Source: Pseudarthrobacter sp. NS4 (GTDB taxonomy: Bacteria; Actinomycetota; Actinomycetes; Actinomycetales; Micrococcaceae). Taken from it: 64,000 nucleotides of DNA. Every line of letters begins with the position of its first letter. Position 1 is the stretch's first letter. This document shows positions 1-7,647 of the stretch, one piece after another. The position numbers were made by a program, and so were the translations under genes. The stretch lies in assembly GCF_024758005.1 (NCBI RefSeq), contig NZ_CP103288.1:2914001-2978000 (forward strand), in the 5' to 3' direction. Below the pieces are notes generated by a model. The model searched no databases. It was not told the origin of the DNA and worked only from the letters and a program-made list of their open reading frames with translations.

Positions 1-672
1 CTGGACGGCATCTTCGGGAAACTGCCCAACGTCGTCTGGACCAACTTCGGTCCCGCCGCCGTGGAGGGCTTCGAACTTACCCGCGCCAAGCTCCGCCGCC
101 GCGGCGCCGTCACCGTGTACGGCATCGACAAGTTCCCGCGGATGGTGGACTACGTTGTACCCAGCGGCGTCCGGATTGCCGACGCCGACCGTGTGCGCCT
201 CGGCGCACACCTCGCCGAAGGCACCACGGTCATGCACGAGGGCTTCGTCAACTTCAACGCAGGAACACTGGGCACCTCCATGGTTGAAGGCCGCATCTCT
301 GCAGGCGTTGTGGCCGGTGACGGCAGCGACGTGGGCGGCGGCGCCTCGATCATGGGCACCCTCTCCGGCGGCGGCAAGGAAAAAATCACCATCGGAGAGC
401 GTGTCCTGCTGGGCGCCAACTCAGGCGTAGGCATCAGCATCGGCGACGACTCCGTGGTGGAAGCGGGCCTGTACGTCACGGCCGGAACCCGCGTGCGGGT
501 ACCGGGACCCAAGGACGAGGTGGGCGAGGACACCACCAAGATCGTCAAGGCCGCGGAACTTTCCGGCGTCCCCAACCTGCTGTTCCGCCGCAACTCCACC
601 ACGGGCGTGGTGGAGGTCCTCCCCCGCGCGGGCCAGTCCGTGGAACTGAACGACGCCCTGCACGCCAACTGA
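1..672 (+). CDS. dapD: 2,3,4,5-tetrahydropyridine-2,6-dicarboxylate N-succinyltransferase, 5' end outside window
   Basis: The frame is open from the first base, so this is the C-terminal 223 residues of DapD, which succinylates tetrahydrodipicolinate in the succinylase branch of lysine/meso-diaminopimelate synthesis. The visible part contains the left-handed beta-helix of hexapeptide repeats, with the glycine-rich stretch [18 protein letters not shown] that is characteristic of actinobacterial DapD, followed by further hexapeptide turns ([22 protein letters not shown]) written here only as a landmark. It ends four bases before the next gene. dapC, the next enzyme of the same branch, lies 5 kb away on the other strand, so the window carries two steps of the pathway. 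Confidence 0.93.
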   Translation: MDGIFGKLPNVVWTNFGPAAVEGFELTRAKLRRRGAVTVYGIDKFPRMVDYVVPSGVRIADADRVRLGAHLAEGTTVMHEGFVNFNAGTLGTSMVEGRISAGVVAGDGSDVGGGASIMGTLSGGGKEKITIGERVLLGANSGVGISIGDDSVVEAGLYVTAGTRVRVPGPKDEVGEDTTKIVKAAELSGVPNLLFRRNSTTGVVEVLPRAGQSVELNDALHAN

Positions 673-676
673 TTCC

Positions 677-1528
677 GTGGCGCGAAGACGCGGCCTGCGC
701 CGCTTTCTGGTGCTGCTGCTCGCCCTCGCGCTGGTAGCGGGCGGAATCTACTCGGCCGTGTTTTTCGTGCAGCGTTCCGAGACCCTCGTTTCGGAACGCT
801 GCACCGCTGTTGTCGGCGGCCGGACAGCCGAGCTGGCACCCGACCAGGCGGTGTTCGCCTCACTGATCACCGCCGTCGCGGTTCAGCGCGGACTGCCCCC
901 GAGGGCCGCGAGCATCGCGCTGTCCACTGCCATGCAGGAGTCCAAGCTGCGGAACATCGCACACGGTGACCAGGCCGGCCCCGACTCGCGGGGGCTGTTC
1001 CAGCAACGGCCCTCGCAAGGCTGGGGAACCGAGGAGCAGGTCATGGACCCGTACTACGCCGCCAACGCCTTTTATGACGCGCTGGTGAAAGTTCCGGGCT
1101 ATGAATCCCTTGAAATCACCGACGCCGCCCAGCGGGTCCAGCGGTCCGCTTTTCCCAGTGCCTATGCGCGGCACGAGGACATGGGTCGGTCCTTTGCCTC
1201 CGGGTTGTCCGGCCAGACGCCGGAGGCGGTGCAGTGCACACTTCGCTCCTCAGGCTCCGCCGGGGACGCCGGCGCCGTTTCAGCCGCCCTCGGCAGGGCC
1301 TATGGCCCCCTGGGGTCCGTGGTGGAGGGGCAGACCCTGGTGGTGGAAGCGAGCGGCAGCCAGGCCTGGTCCGTGGCGCAATGGGCGGTTGCCAACGCCA
1401 AAGATCTCAAGGTCACCAAGGTAGACGTGGCGGGGCGCAGCTGGGACCGCGCGGAACGGAACGGCTGGCGGGAATCGGCAGGTTTGGAAGGCCAGGTGCG
1501 GATCACGGTAGCGCCCGCCGGCACCTAG
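677..1528 (+). CDS. membrane-anchored lysozyme-like (transglycosylase-fold) protein
   Basis: 283 residues from a GTG start four bases after the dapD stop, so probably co-transcribed. An Arg-rich N-terminus followed by a hydrophobic segment (about residues 9-30) indicates a type II membrane anchor or uncleaved signal. Residues 60-170 resemble the lysozyme/transglycosylase fold: a helix with a conserved Glu (MQESKLRN), then a glycine/serine turn and the sequence RGLFQQRPSQGWG, then a Tyr/Asn-rich helix. This layout is shared by many actinobacterial secreted proteins that are annotated only as hypothetical. The C-terminal third looks like a small alpha/beta domain. Peptidoglycan cleavage is an inference; the substrate is not visible. 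Confidence 0.6.
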   Translation: MARRRGLRRFLVLLLALALVAGGIYSAVFFVQRSETLVSERCTAVVGGRTAELAPDQAVFASLITAVAVQRGLPPRAASIALSTAMQESKLRNIAHGDQAGPDSRGLFQQRPSQGWGTEEQVMDPYYAANAFYDALVKVPGYESLEITDAAQRVQRSAFPSAYARHEDMGRSFASGLSGQTPEAVQCTLRSSGSAGDAGAVSAALGRAYGPLGSVVEGQTLVVEASGSQAWSVAQWAVANAKDLKVTKVDVAGRSWDRAERNGWRESAGLEGQVRITVAPAGT

Positions 1529-1530
1529 GC

Positions 1531-2142
1531 TTAAACGAGGATTTCCACCACGGGCTGCACGTAGCTGCGGAACAGCTCCGGCTGGCCCATCAGCTGGTGG
1601 CTCATGATGATCTTGTCCGGCTCCAGGTACCAGGCCCGCTGCTCATTCAGGGGCAGTTCGATGATGGTCAGCCTGAAGTCGCGGGAATCGCGCCCCACTT
1701 CCATCAGCCGGTCGTCCACCATCTCCTCCAGCAGCTGGTCCGTGCCGCTGGCGGCCCGTTCCGCTTCCAGCTCGGCGTACTCGCTCCGGCGCTCCCGCGC
1801 CCATGTAAGGGCAGAGCCGAAGTGGGCCTGCAGGACGCGCTGAAGGGCGGGTGAGTTGCCAAAAGCCGCGAATTCCGGTGGCGCCAGTTCCGGCGACGTT
1901 TGGGGGTGCGCTTTGAGCAGTTGTTCCCACCAGGCTTCCCACTCGGTCTTGAGCGCGCTCAGGCCACCGACGTCGGCCGTCAGGTGCGTGTGGTCCACAG
2001 GACGGATCTTGGGAATGGTGTGTGAGAGCGACGGGTGGCCTACGCCGTTCAGTCCGGCCGTATCGCGGACATAGAGTGCAATCATCATGGGTCCGGACGT
2101 GTCCGTGGTGATCTGCCACCTTGAACCGCTTGCCTGATGCAT
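1531..2142 (-). CDS. conserved hypothetical protein, 203 aa
   Basis: An uninterrupted 203-residue frame on the minus strand, convergent with the preceding gene with only two bases between the stops. No signal peptide, membrane segment or recognisable catalytic motif is seen. The middle (residues 100-150) is charged and probably helical, and there is a short Trp-rich stretch near residue 70. I do not recognise the family. Codon usage is typical of the neighbouring core genes, so it is likely a real, actinobacterium-specific gene. Confidence 0.65.
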   Translation of the reverse strand: MHQASGSRWQITTDTSGPMMIALYVRDTAGLNGVGHPSLSHTIPKIRPVDHTHLTADVGGLSALKTEWEAWWEQLLKAHPQTSPELAPPEFAAFGNSPALQRVLQAHFGSALTWARERRSEYAELEAERAASGTDQLLEEMVDDRLMEVGRDSRDFRLTIIELPLNEQRAWYLEPDKIIMSHQLMGQPELFRSYVQPVVEILV

Positions 2143-2240
2143 CCGAAATCCTTCCCTGGCGTGCTCCTGCCGGGTCTGCTGATCCGCTTTGGCGCCCCGG
2201 TTATCAGTCTATTCCCGCTCCCTGCCCACGGTAACGCCCA

Positions 2241-2849
2241 TCACCGACTCAACCCGTCAAGATGCCGTTCCAGCACGTCAGTGCACATTTGCGCCGTCAT
2301 CCATCCGGGTTGCAGCAAGGCGTGCATGCACAGCCCGTCCACCGTGGCCAGGAGGCGTTCCGCTTCCAGCACGAGGCTCTCCTGCGGTTCGTCCGGTGGC
2401 ATCAGGGCGGCCACCACCTGACCGGCAACTGCTGCGACCTCCCGGTGGCTGCGGTCCGCAACGGCTGCCAGGAAGGGCCGGATCCTCGCCGAATTTTTGA
2501 ACGCCAACCAGGCGCAGGCTTCAACTGCACGCGTCTCATCAAGCGGCAGCAGGCCACCCAGGAGGGTTAACACCGCCGCGCGCTGCTCGGGGCTGCGGGA
2601 TCCGGCGGCCGTTACACCTGGCAACGAATCATTGAGCCGGCTGACAATCCGGTCCACCACGGTGGCAAAGGAATACTGGAGGAGTTCGTCGCTGCCGGCG
2701 AAGTAGTGGCGGACGGATCCGACGGCGAGGCCGGCCTCGTCCGCGACCTCACGGAGGGACGCCCGTTCCAACCCGTCAACGGCGATGATCCGAAGGACCG
2801 CTTCCACAACGTCCTGGCGGCGGGCTTGCGGATTCACGATTTTGGGCAC
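2241..2849 (-). CDS. TetR/AcrR family transcriptional regulator
   Basis: About 202 residues. The N-terminal 50 residues form the TetR helix-turn-helix (ASLREVADEAGLAVGSVRHYF), and the C-terminal region is the mostly helical ligand-binding domain, with a BetI-like appearance. A GTG at 2864 is possible, but the start at 2849 (second GTG, protein beginning PKIVNPQARR) matches the usual TetR length and leaves a palindrome at 2860-2873 just upstream, as expected for an autoregulated repressor. It is divergent from galE; the regulated gene and ligand cannot be told from sequence. Confidence 0.85.
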   Translation of the reverse strand: MPKIVNPQARRQDVVEAVLRIIAVDGLERASLREVADEAGLAVGSVRHYFAGSDELLQYSFATVVDRIVSRLNDSLPGVTAAGSRSPEQRAAVLTLLGGLLPLDETRAVEACAWLAFKNSARIRPFLAAVADRSHREVAAVAGQVVAALMPPDEPQESLVLEAERLLATVDGLCMHALLQPGWMTAQMCTDVLERHLDGLSR

Positions 2850-2859
2850 TGCTCTTTTT

Positions 2860-2873
2860 AGCACAGTTGTGCT
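2860..2873. promoter_or_regulatory. candidate TetR operator palindrome
   Basis: AGCACA-GT-TGTGCT is a perfect 6-bp inverted repeat around a two-base centre, placed immediately upstream of the preferred start of the TetR gene and in the divergent region shared with galE. Position and symmetry suggest an operator; binding is inferred. Confidence 0.45.
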
Positions 2874-2956
2874 GCCACCATAGCTGTGGCCCGCCGTCCT
2901 GCCCGGTATCCGGAACGTGGCGACGCCAGCAGGCCTCCGTGGGATAGCGTTGAGGC

Positions 2957-3970
2957 ATGAAAATCTTGGTTACAGGGGGCACCGGCTACATCGGTTCCCA
3001 CACTGTTCTTTCCCTGCAGGAAGCCGGCCATGACGTGGTGGTCATCGATAACCTCGTCAACTCCAGCGAGGAATCGCTGCGGCGGGTAGCCGAACTCAGC
3101 GGCAAGACCGCAGAGTTCCACAAGGTGGACCTGGTGGACGAAGCCGCCGTCGAGGCGGTCTTCGCCGGCGGCGCGATCGACGCCGTCATCCACTTCGCCG
3201 GCCTGAAGGCAGTGGGCGAATCAGTGCAGGAACCGCTGAAGTACTACTACAACAACCTTGTGGGCACACTGAACCTTATCCGCGTGATGGACCGGTACAA
3301 CGTCCGGTCCTTCGTGTTCAGCTCCTCGGCAACGGTTTATGGCGAGCACAACCCCATCCCCTACGTTGAAAAGATGGAAATCGGCGCCAACAACCCGTAT
3401 GGCCGTACCAAGGAGCAGATCGAGGACATCCTCTCCGACCTCGGTGCAGCGGATCCCCGCTGGCATATAGCCCTGCTGCGCTATTTCAACCCGGTAGGCG
3501 CCCACCCCTCCGGCCGCATCGGCGAGGACCCGCAGGGCATCCCGAACAACCTCGTCCCGTTCATCGCCCAGGTGGCCGTGGGCCGGCGCGAAAAGCTGAT
3601 GGTGTTCGGCGGCGACTACGACACTCCGGACGGCACCTGCCTGCGTGACTACATCCACGTGGTGGACCTCGCCGAAGGCCACGTGGCAGCCCTGGACCAC
3701 GTCGCAGACCGTACCGGCGTGTTCCGCTGGAACCTCGGTTCAGGCAAGGGCTCCTCCGTACTGGAGGTCCTGCGCTCCTTTGAGAAGGCAGTGGGCAAAC
3801 CGATCCCCTACGAGATCACCGGCCGCCGGGCAGGTGACCTGCCGGCTTTCTGGGCGGACGCCACCTCGGCGCTTGCAGACCTGAGCTGGTCCACCACCAA
3901 GACCGTGGACCAGATGTGCGAGGACCACTGGCGGTGGCAGAAAAACAACCCGCAGGGCTACGCCAGCTGA
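2957..3970 (+). CDS. galE: UDP-glucose 4-epimerase
   Basis: 337 residues, the normal GalE length. It interconverts UDP-glucose and UDP-galactose in the Leloir pathway and for cell-envelope glycans. The N-terminus has the NAD-binding Rossmann motif GGTGYIG at residues 7-13. The extended SDR catalytic set is present: Ser near 124 (FSSSATVYG), Tyr148 and Lys152 in the YGRTK motif. The galactose/substrate loop RYFNPVGAHPSG is also typical. The ATG start lies 108 bases from the proposed TetR start. galU, which makes UDP-glucose, is at 57.7-58.6 kb in the same window but in a separate unit. Confidence 0.96.
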   Translation: MKILVTGGTGYIGSHTVLSLQEAGHDVVVIDNLVNSSEESLRRVAELSGKTAEFHKVDLVDEAAVEAVFAGGAIDAVIHFAGLKAVGESVQEPLKYYYNNLVGTLNLIRVMDRYNVRSFVFSSSATVYGEHNPIPYVEKMEIGANNPYGRTKEQIEDILSDLGAADPRWHIALLRYFNPVGAHPSGRIGEDPQGIPNNLVPFIAQVAVGRREKLMVFGGDYDTPDGTCLRDYIHVVDLAEGHVAALDHVADRTGVFRWNLGSGKGSSVLEVLRSFEKAVGKPIPYEITGRRAGDLPAFWADATSALADLSWSTTKTVDQMCEDHWRWQKNNPQGYAS

Positions 3971-4077
3971 TCTCGATGGGCCCACGCCCGCCGGGTTCCC
4001 TGGCCGAGCTTGGGAGGCAAGGGAGCGGGTGGGAGGCTCAATCAGCAGGCAACTGAAGCTCAATCACCGGATACGCA

Positions 4078-4109
4078 ACGGCCGCCCACCTGGGAAGGTG
4101 GGCGGCCGT
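4078..4109. terminator. bidirectional hairpin between galE and gltA
   Basis: A perfect 14-bp stem (ACGGCCGCCCACCT and its complement) with a GGGA loop lies between the converging galE and gltA stops. There is no strong U-tract, which is common for GC-rich actinobacterial terminators. Confidence 0.75.
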
Positions 4110-4143
4110 CGTCGTAGTGGCTCGAACAGGGAGCCGGAGGGGC

Positions 4144-5430
4144 CTAGCGGGCCGGGTAATCCCTGGCGGGCTCGCCAATGTACAGCTGGCGGGGGCGGCC
4201 GATCTTGGTGTTCGGGTCACTGATCATTTCACGCCACTGGGCGATCCAGCCGGGGAGGCGGCCGATGGCGAACAGGACTGTGAACATTTTCTCCGGGAAG
4301 CCCATGGCCTTGTAAATCAGGCCGGTGTAGAAGTCCACGTTCGGGTAGAGCTTGCGCTCGATGAAGTAGTCATCGTTGAGCGCCTTCTCTTCCAGGCGCA
4401 GGGCGATGTCCAGCAGTTCGTCGTTGCCGCCGAGCTTGGTAAGGATCTCGTGGGCAGTGGCCTTGACGATCTTGGCCCGCGGATCGTAGTTCTTGTAGAC
4501 GCGGTGTCCGAAGCCCATGAGCCGGACGCCGTCCTCCTTGTTCTTGACCTTCTCCATGTAGTCCTCGGGCTTGGTGCCCTCGGCCTGGATCTGGCGCAGC
4601 ATCTTCAGCACAGCTTCGTTGGCACCGCCGTGAGCGGGGCCAAAGAGCGCGTTGATGCCCGCGGAGACGGACGCGAACAGGTTGGCATTCGAGGAACCCA
4701 CCAGGCGCACAGTGGAGGTGGAGCAGTTCTGCTCATGGTCCGCGTGCAGGATGAGGAGCAGGTCCAGTGCTTTGGCGACGATGGGGTCAACCTCGTACTG
4801 CTCGGCCGGCAGGCCAAAGCTAAGGCGCAGGAAGTTCTCCACAAGGTTGTGGGAGTTGTCCGGGTACAGCATGGGCTGGCCGATGGACTTCTTGTGCGCG
4901 TAGGCGGCAATGACCGGCAGCTTGGCCATAAGGCGGATGGTGGAGACTTCCACCTGTTCGGCGTTGAAGGGGTCCAGCGAGTCCTGGTAGAAGGTGGACA
5001 GCGCGGATACGGCCGAGGACAGGACGGGCATCGGGTGCGCGTCACGGGGGAAGCCGCCGAAGAAGCCCTTCAGCTCCTCGTGCAGCAGCGTGTGGCGCCG
5101 GATCTTCTGGTCAAACTCGTCCAGCTCGGTGGGCGAGGGCAGGTTGCCGTAGATCAGCAGGTAGGACACCTCGAGGAAGCTGGAGTGCTGCGCCAACTGC
5201 TCGATGGGGTATCCGCGGTAGCGCAGGATGCCGGCATCGCCGTCGATGTAGGTGATAGCGGAGGTGGTTGCTGCGGTGTTCATGAAGCCGGGGTCAAAGG
5301 TGACTGCGCCCGTCTGCTTGAGCAGCTTGGAAACGTCGTAGCCTTCGTTTCCTTCAATAACCTGGATGCGCGGGAGCTTGAGCTCGCCTCCTGCGTGAAG
5401 CAGGGTGGCCGCGTTGTTGGTCTCAGTCAT
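4144..5430 (-). CDS. gltA: citrate synthase
   Basis: 428 residues, consistent with the type II (hexameric) citrate synthase used as the main TCA-cycle enzyme in actinobacteria. It condenses oxaloacetate with acetyl-CoA. Substrate and catalytic residues are in place: His232 (HADHEQNCST), His267 (GPAHGG), His309 (GFGHRVYKNYDPRA) and Asp366 (NVDFYTG). The N-terminal extension with a small beta domain is of the GltA type rather than the methylcitrate synthase type. It is alone on its transcript, convergent with galE, and has a 240-bp upstream region that contains a CRP/GlxR-like site. Confidence 0.96.
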   Translation of the reverse strand: MTETNNAATLLHAGGELKLPRIQVIEGNEGYDVSKLLKQTGAVTFDPGFMNTAATTSAITYIDGDAGILRYRGYPIEQLAQHSSFLEVSYLLIYGNLPSPTELDEFDQKIRRHTLLHEELKGFFGGFPRDAHPMPVLSSAVSALSTFYQDSLDPFNAEQVEVSTIRLMAKLPVIAAYAHKKSIGQPMLYPDNSHNLVENFLRLSFGLPAEQYEVDPIVAKALDLLLILHADHEQNCSTSTVRLVGSSNANLFASVSAGINALFGPAHGGANEAVLKMLRQIQAEGTKPEDYMEKVKNKEDGVRLMGFGHRVYKNYDPRAKIVKATAHEILTKLGGNDELLDIALRLEEKALNDDYFIERKLYPNVDFYTGLIYKAMGFPEKMFTVLFAIGRLPGWIAQWREMISDPNTKIGRPRQLYIGEPARDYPAR

Positions 5431-5635
5431 GGAGTCCCCTTCATGAGGCTTCTGGGCCTCTGTCGAAAGCTTGATCCAACATCAGGTGAGCCGCGCACTG
5501 ACCCTGAGAACACAGGTTCCAACACCCGGGCTGCCTTCTTGTAGAAAGCCACCATTGATAGTCACTTAAAAACTACCGCTCCTTGGCGGGTGTCACTAAT
5601 CCGCGACGGCTCCAAGCCCCCTAAAATGCGGGCGG

Positions 5636-5651
5636 TGTGGCACGAGTCACA
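5636..5651. promoter_or_regulatory. candidate GlxR/CRP-family binding site upstream of gltA
   Basis: TGTGGCACGAGTCACA matches the CRP/GlxR consensus TGTGA-N6-TCACA at 9 of 10 defined positions. It lies about 206 bases upstream of the gltA start and just beyond the dapC stop. In Corynebacterium glutamicum, GlxR is known to bind the gltA region, which makes this placement plausible, but function here is inferred. Confidence 0.4.
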
Positions 5652-5672
5652 CGATTGTTACGCGGTCTCTTG

Positions 5673-6821
5673 CTACCGGGTTTCCTGCAGCCGCGCCACC
5701 GCGGCGTCGATCCGCTCATCGGTTCCCGTCAGGGCTACCCGGACATAGCCGTTGCCGGCCTCACCGTAAAAGACCCCGGGCCCCACCACAATGCCCCGCT
5801 CAGCCAGTCGCGCCACCGTATCCCAGGTGCTCTCCCCCGCCGTGGACCACAGGTACAGGCCGGCGTCGGAATCCTTGATTTCCAGTCCGAAGTCCAGCAG
5901 CGCCGGCATTAGCCGTTCCCGCCGGCCCCGGTACAGGTCCTTCTGGTCCTCGACGTGGGCATCATCGCCAAGCGCCACGCGCATGGCCTCCTGCACGGGA
6001 AAGGGAACGATCATGCCGGCGTGCTTGCGGCTGTTGACCAGGTTGGGCATCAGGTCCGGGTCCCCGGCCACGAAGGCCGCCCGGTAGCCCGCCAGGTTTG
6101 ACTGCTTGCTCAATGAGTAGACGGCCAGCAGTCCCTGGTGCGATCCACCGGCCACCCGCGGGTCCAGGATGCTGGGCACCGCCTGGCCGCCGCGCTGGAT
6201 GTCCCAGGTTCCCCAGCCAAGTTCTGCATAGCATTCGTCTGAGGCCACCACTGCCCCCAGCTCCCGGGCCTGCTCCACGAGCGTCCTCAGGGAGTCGGTG
6301 TCGCGGACACTGCCGGTGGGATTGCCTGGTGAGTTGACCCAGATGAGCCGGACCCGTGAGCGGGTGGCGTCGTCGAGCTCGTCAAGGTTATCTGTGGCCA
6401 CCGAGGTGACCCCGGCGAGGGTGGCGCCGATATCGTACGTGGGGTAGGCGACCTTGGGGCGTACGACGACGTCGCCGGGCTTTAGTCCGAGCAGCAGCGG
6501 CAGCCACGCCACGAGTTCCTTGGAACCCACGGTGGGCATGATGTTGCGGGGATCCAGCCCAGCAACTCCGCGGCGGCGCTCGAACCAGCCGGCGATGGCT
6601 TCCCGCAGCGCGGGCGTCCCATGGACGGTGGGGTACCCCGGAGCGTCGGCAGCAGCCTTCAACGCATCCTGTATCAGCGCCGGGGTGGGGTCCACCGGCG
6701 TCCCGATGGACAGGTTGACGGCTCCGTCGGGATGCTCCGTAGCCTTCGTGAGATACGGCGCCATGGCCTCCCACGGATAATCGGGCAGGTCAAGGCCGAA
6801 CGAATTCACTGCTGCGGTCAC
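5673..6821 (-). CDS. dapC: N-succinyldiaminopimelate aminotransferase
   Basis: 382 residues, fold type I PLP-dependent aminotransferase. Visible active-site features are NSPGNPTG (Asn168), Asp195 in SDECYAE, and the Schiff-base Lys239 in YSLSKQSNLAGYRAAF. In actinobacteria the gene directly downstream of the 7Fe ferredoxin gene and with this sequence type is DapC, which forms N-succinyl-LL-2,6-diaminopimelate from the product of DapD. It follows the ferredoxin gene by 14 bases, so the two are almost certainly one operon. Confidence 0.9.
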   Translation of the reverse strand: MTAAVNSFGLDLPDYPWEAMAPYLTKATEHPDGAVNLSIGTPVDPTPALIQDALKAAADAPGYPTVHGTPALREAIAGWFERRRGVAGLDPRNIMPTVGSKELVAWLPLLLGLKPGDVVVRPKVAYPTYDIGATLAGVTSVATDNLDELDDATRSRVRLIWVNSPGNPTGSVRDTDSLRTLVEQARELGAVVASDECYAELGWGTWDIQRGGQAVPSILDPRVAGGSHQGLLAVYSLSKQSNLAGYRAAFVAGDPDLMPNLVNSRKHAGMIVPFPVQEAMRVALGDDAHVEDQKDLYRGRRERLMPALLDFGLEIKDSDAGLYLWSTAGESTWDTVARLAERGIVVGPGVFYGEAGNGYVRVALTGTDERIDAAVARLQETR

Positions 6822-6835
6822 CTTTTCTGAATGCG

Positions 6836-7162
6836 TCAGTGGTCTTGGTTCTGCGGCGGCAGTGCAGCGATCATCGGGTGGTCCTTGCCGGTATTACCGA
6901 TCTTGGCGGCACCACCGGGCGAACCGAGGTCGTCGAAGAACTCCACGTTGGCCTTGTAGTAGTCGGCCCATTCGTCGGGAGTGTCGTCCTCGTAGTAAAT
7001 CGCCTCGACCGGGCAGACCGGCTCGCAGGCACCGCAGTCGACACATTCGTCCGGATGGATGTACAGCGAACGCTCACCCTCATAGATGCAGTCGACGGGG
7101 CACTCCTCAATACATGCCTTGTCCTTGACATCTACACACGGCTGCGCGATTACGTACGTCAC
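6836..7162 (-). CDS. fdxA: 7Fe (3Fe-4S/4Fe-4S) ferredoxin
   Basis: 108 residues from a GTG start. A longer frame extends upstream, but the conserved ferredoxin begins at TYVIAQPCVD, so 7162 is chosen. The cysteine pattern CVDVKDKACIEEC-PVDC followed by CVDCGACEPVC-P is that of the seven-iron ferredoxins of mycobacteria and relatives (FdxC/FdxA), small cytoplasmic electron carriers for cytochromes P450 and other redox enzymes. The C-terminal 45 residues carry no further cysteines, as usual for the family. The fdxA-dapC order matches the arrangement I recall from Mycobacterium tuberculosis (Rv1177-Rv1178). Confidence 0.93.
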   Translation of the reverse strand: MTYVIAQPCVDVKDKACIEECPVDCIYEGERSLYIHPDECVDCGACEPVCPVEAIYYEDDTPDEWADYYKANVEFFDDLGSPGGAAKIGNTGKDHPMIAALPPQNQDH

Positions 7163-7297
7163 GTCCCTGGCCTCTCCACGTTGGTTCCGGCGACCGCCGG
7201 TTCTTGCATCCGGCAACTCTGGCCGGACCCTGACATCTGAGCCTATTATCTCCCAGCCCGTTCCCGCGAACCTAGCCGGGCCGCCTAGTATGAACTG

Positions 7298-7534
7298 GTG
7301 AGTCAGCCTCCCACGCCCGCCGCGTTTCTTTCCGCCGCCGCGCCCGGTACCCGTGTAGTGGTGCGCTACCGGCTCGAGGATGGACTGACGGATGCGCTTG
7401 GTCACCTGGTTTCGTGCGACGCCGGTGCCTGCACGGTCCGCACGCGGCAGGCCGACGTCGTCATTCCCCTTGAGCGCGTTGTGGCTGCCAAGCAGGTGCC
7501 GCCGGCGCCGGAGCGCCGCCGCCCTGCACACTAA
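7298..7534 (+). CDS. small SH3-like protein resembling the N-terminal domain of Rv0428c-type acetyltransferases
   Basis: 78 residues from a GTG start. The pattern G-x-RVVVRYRLEDG-x-TDALGHLV, then a short beta hairpin and a final VPLxxVVAAKQVPP stretch, resembles the small beta-barrel domain that precedes the GNAT domain in Rv0428c-like acetyltransferases. Here the domain stands alone and no GNAT domain follows. It is divergent from fdxA and convergent with typA. Function unknown; the family link is from memory of the motif pattern. Confidence 0.55.
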   Translation: MSQPPTPAAFLSAAAPGTRVVVRYRLEDGLTDALGHLVSCDAGACTVRTRQADVVIPLERVVAAKQVPPAPERRRPAH

Positions 7535-7580
7535 GGGTTGCCCTCAACGAGGCCCGTGCCCACCCGGGGGCAAAGAAAAA

Positions 7581-7619
7581 GCCGGGACGACGGCGGAAAA
7601 TCCCGCCTGCCGTCCCGGC
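7581..7619. terminator. hairpin terminator downstream of typA
   Basis: A long GC-rich stem with short internal bulges (outer arms GCCGGGACG and CGTCCCGGC) lies just after the typA stop and after the stop of the small convergent gene. It is preceded by an A-run on the plus strand (a U-run on the typA transcript), which fits a rho-independent terminator. Confidence 0.75.
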
Positions 7620-7647
7620 AGTTCCACTGACCCGAAGGCCGTTGTTG

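Noticed and set aside
4117..5544. A 475-codon plus-strand open frame opposite citrate synthase
   Set aside because: It mirrors gltA codon structure in a high-GC genome, has no motif, and gltA carries all catalytic residues.
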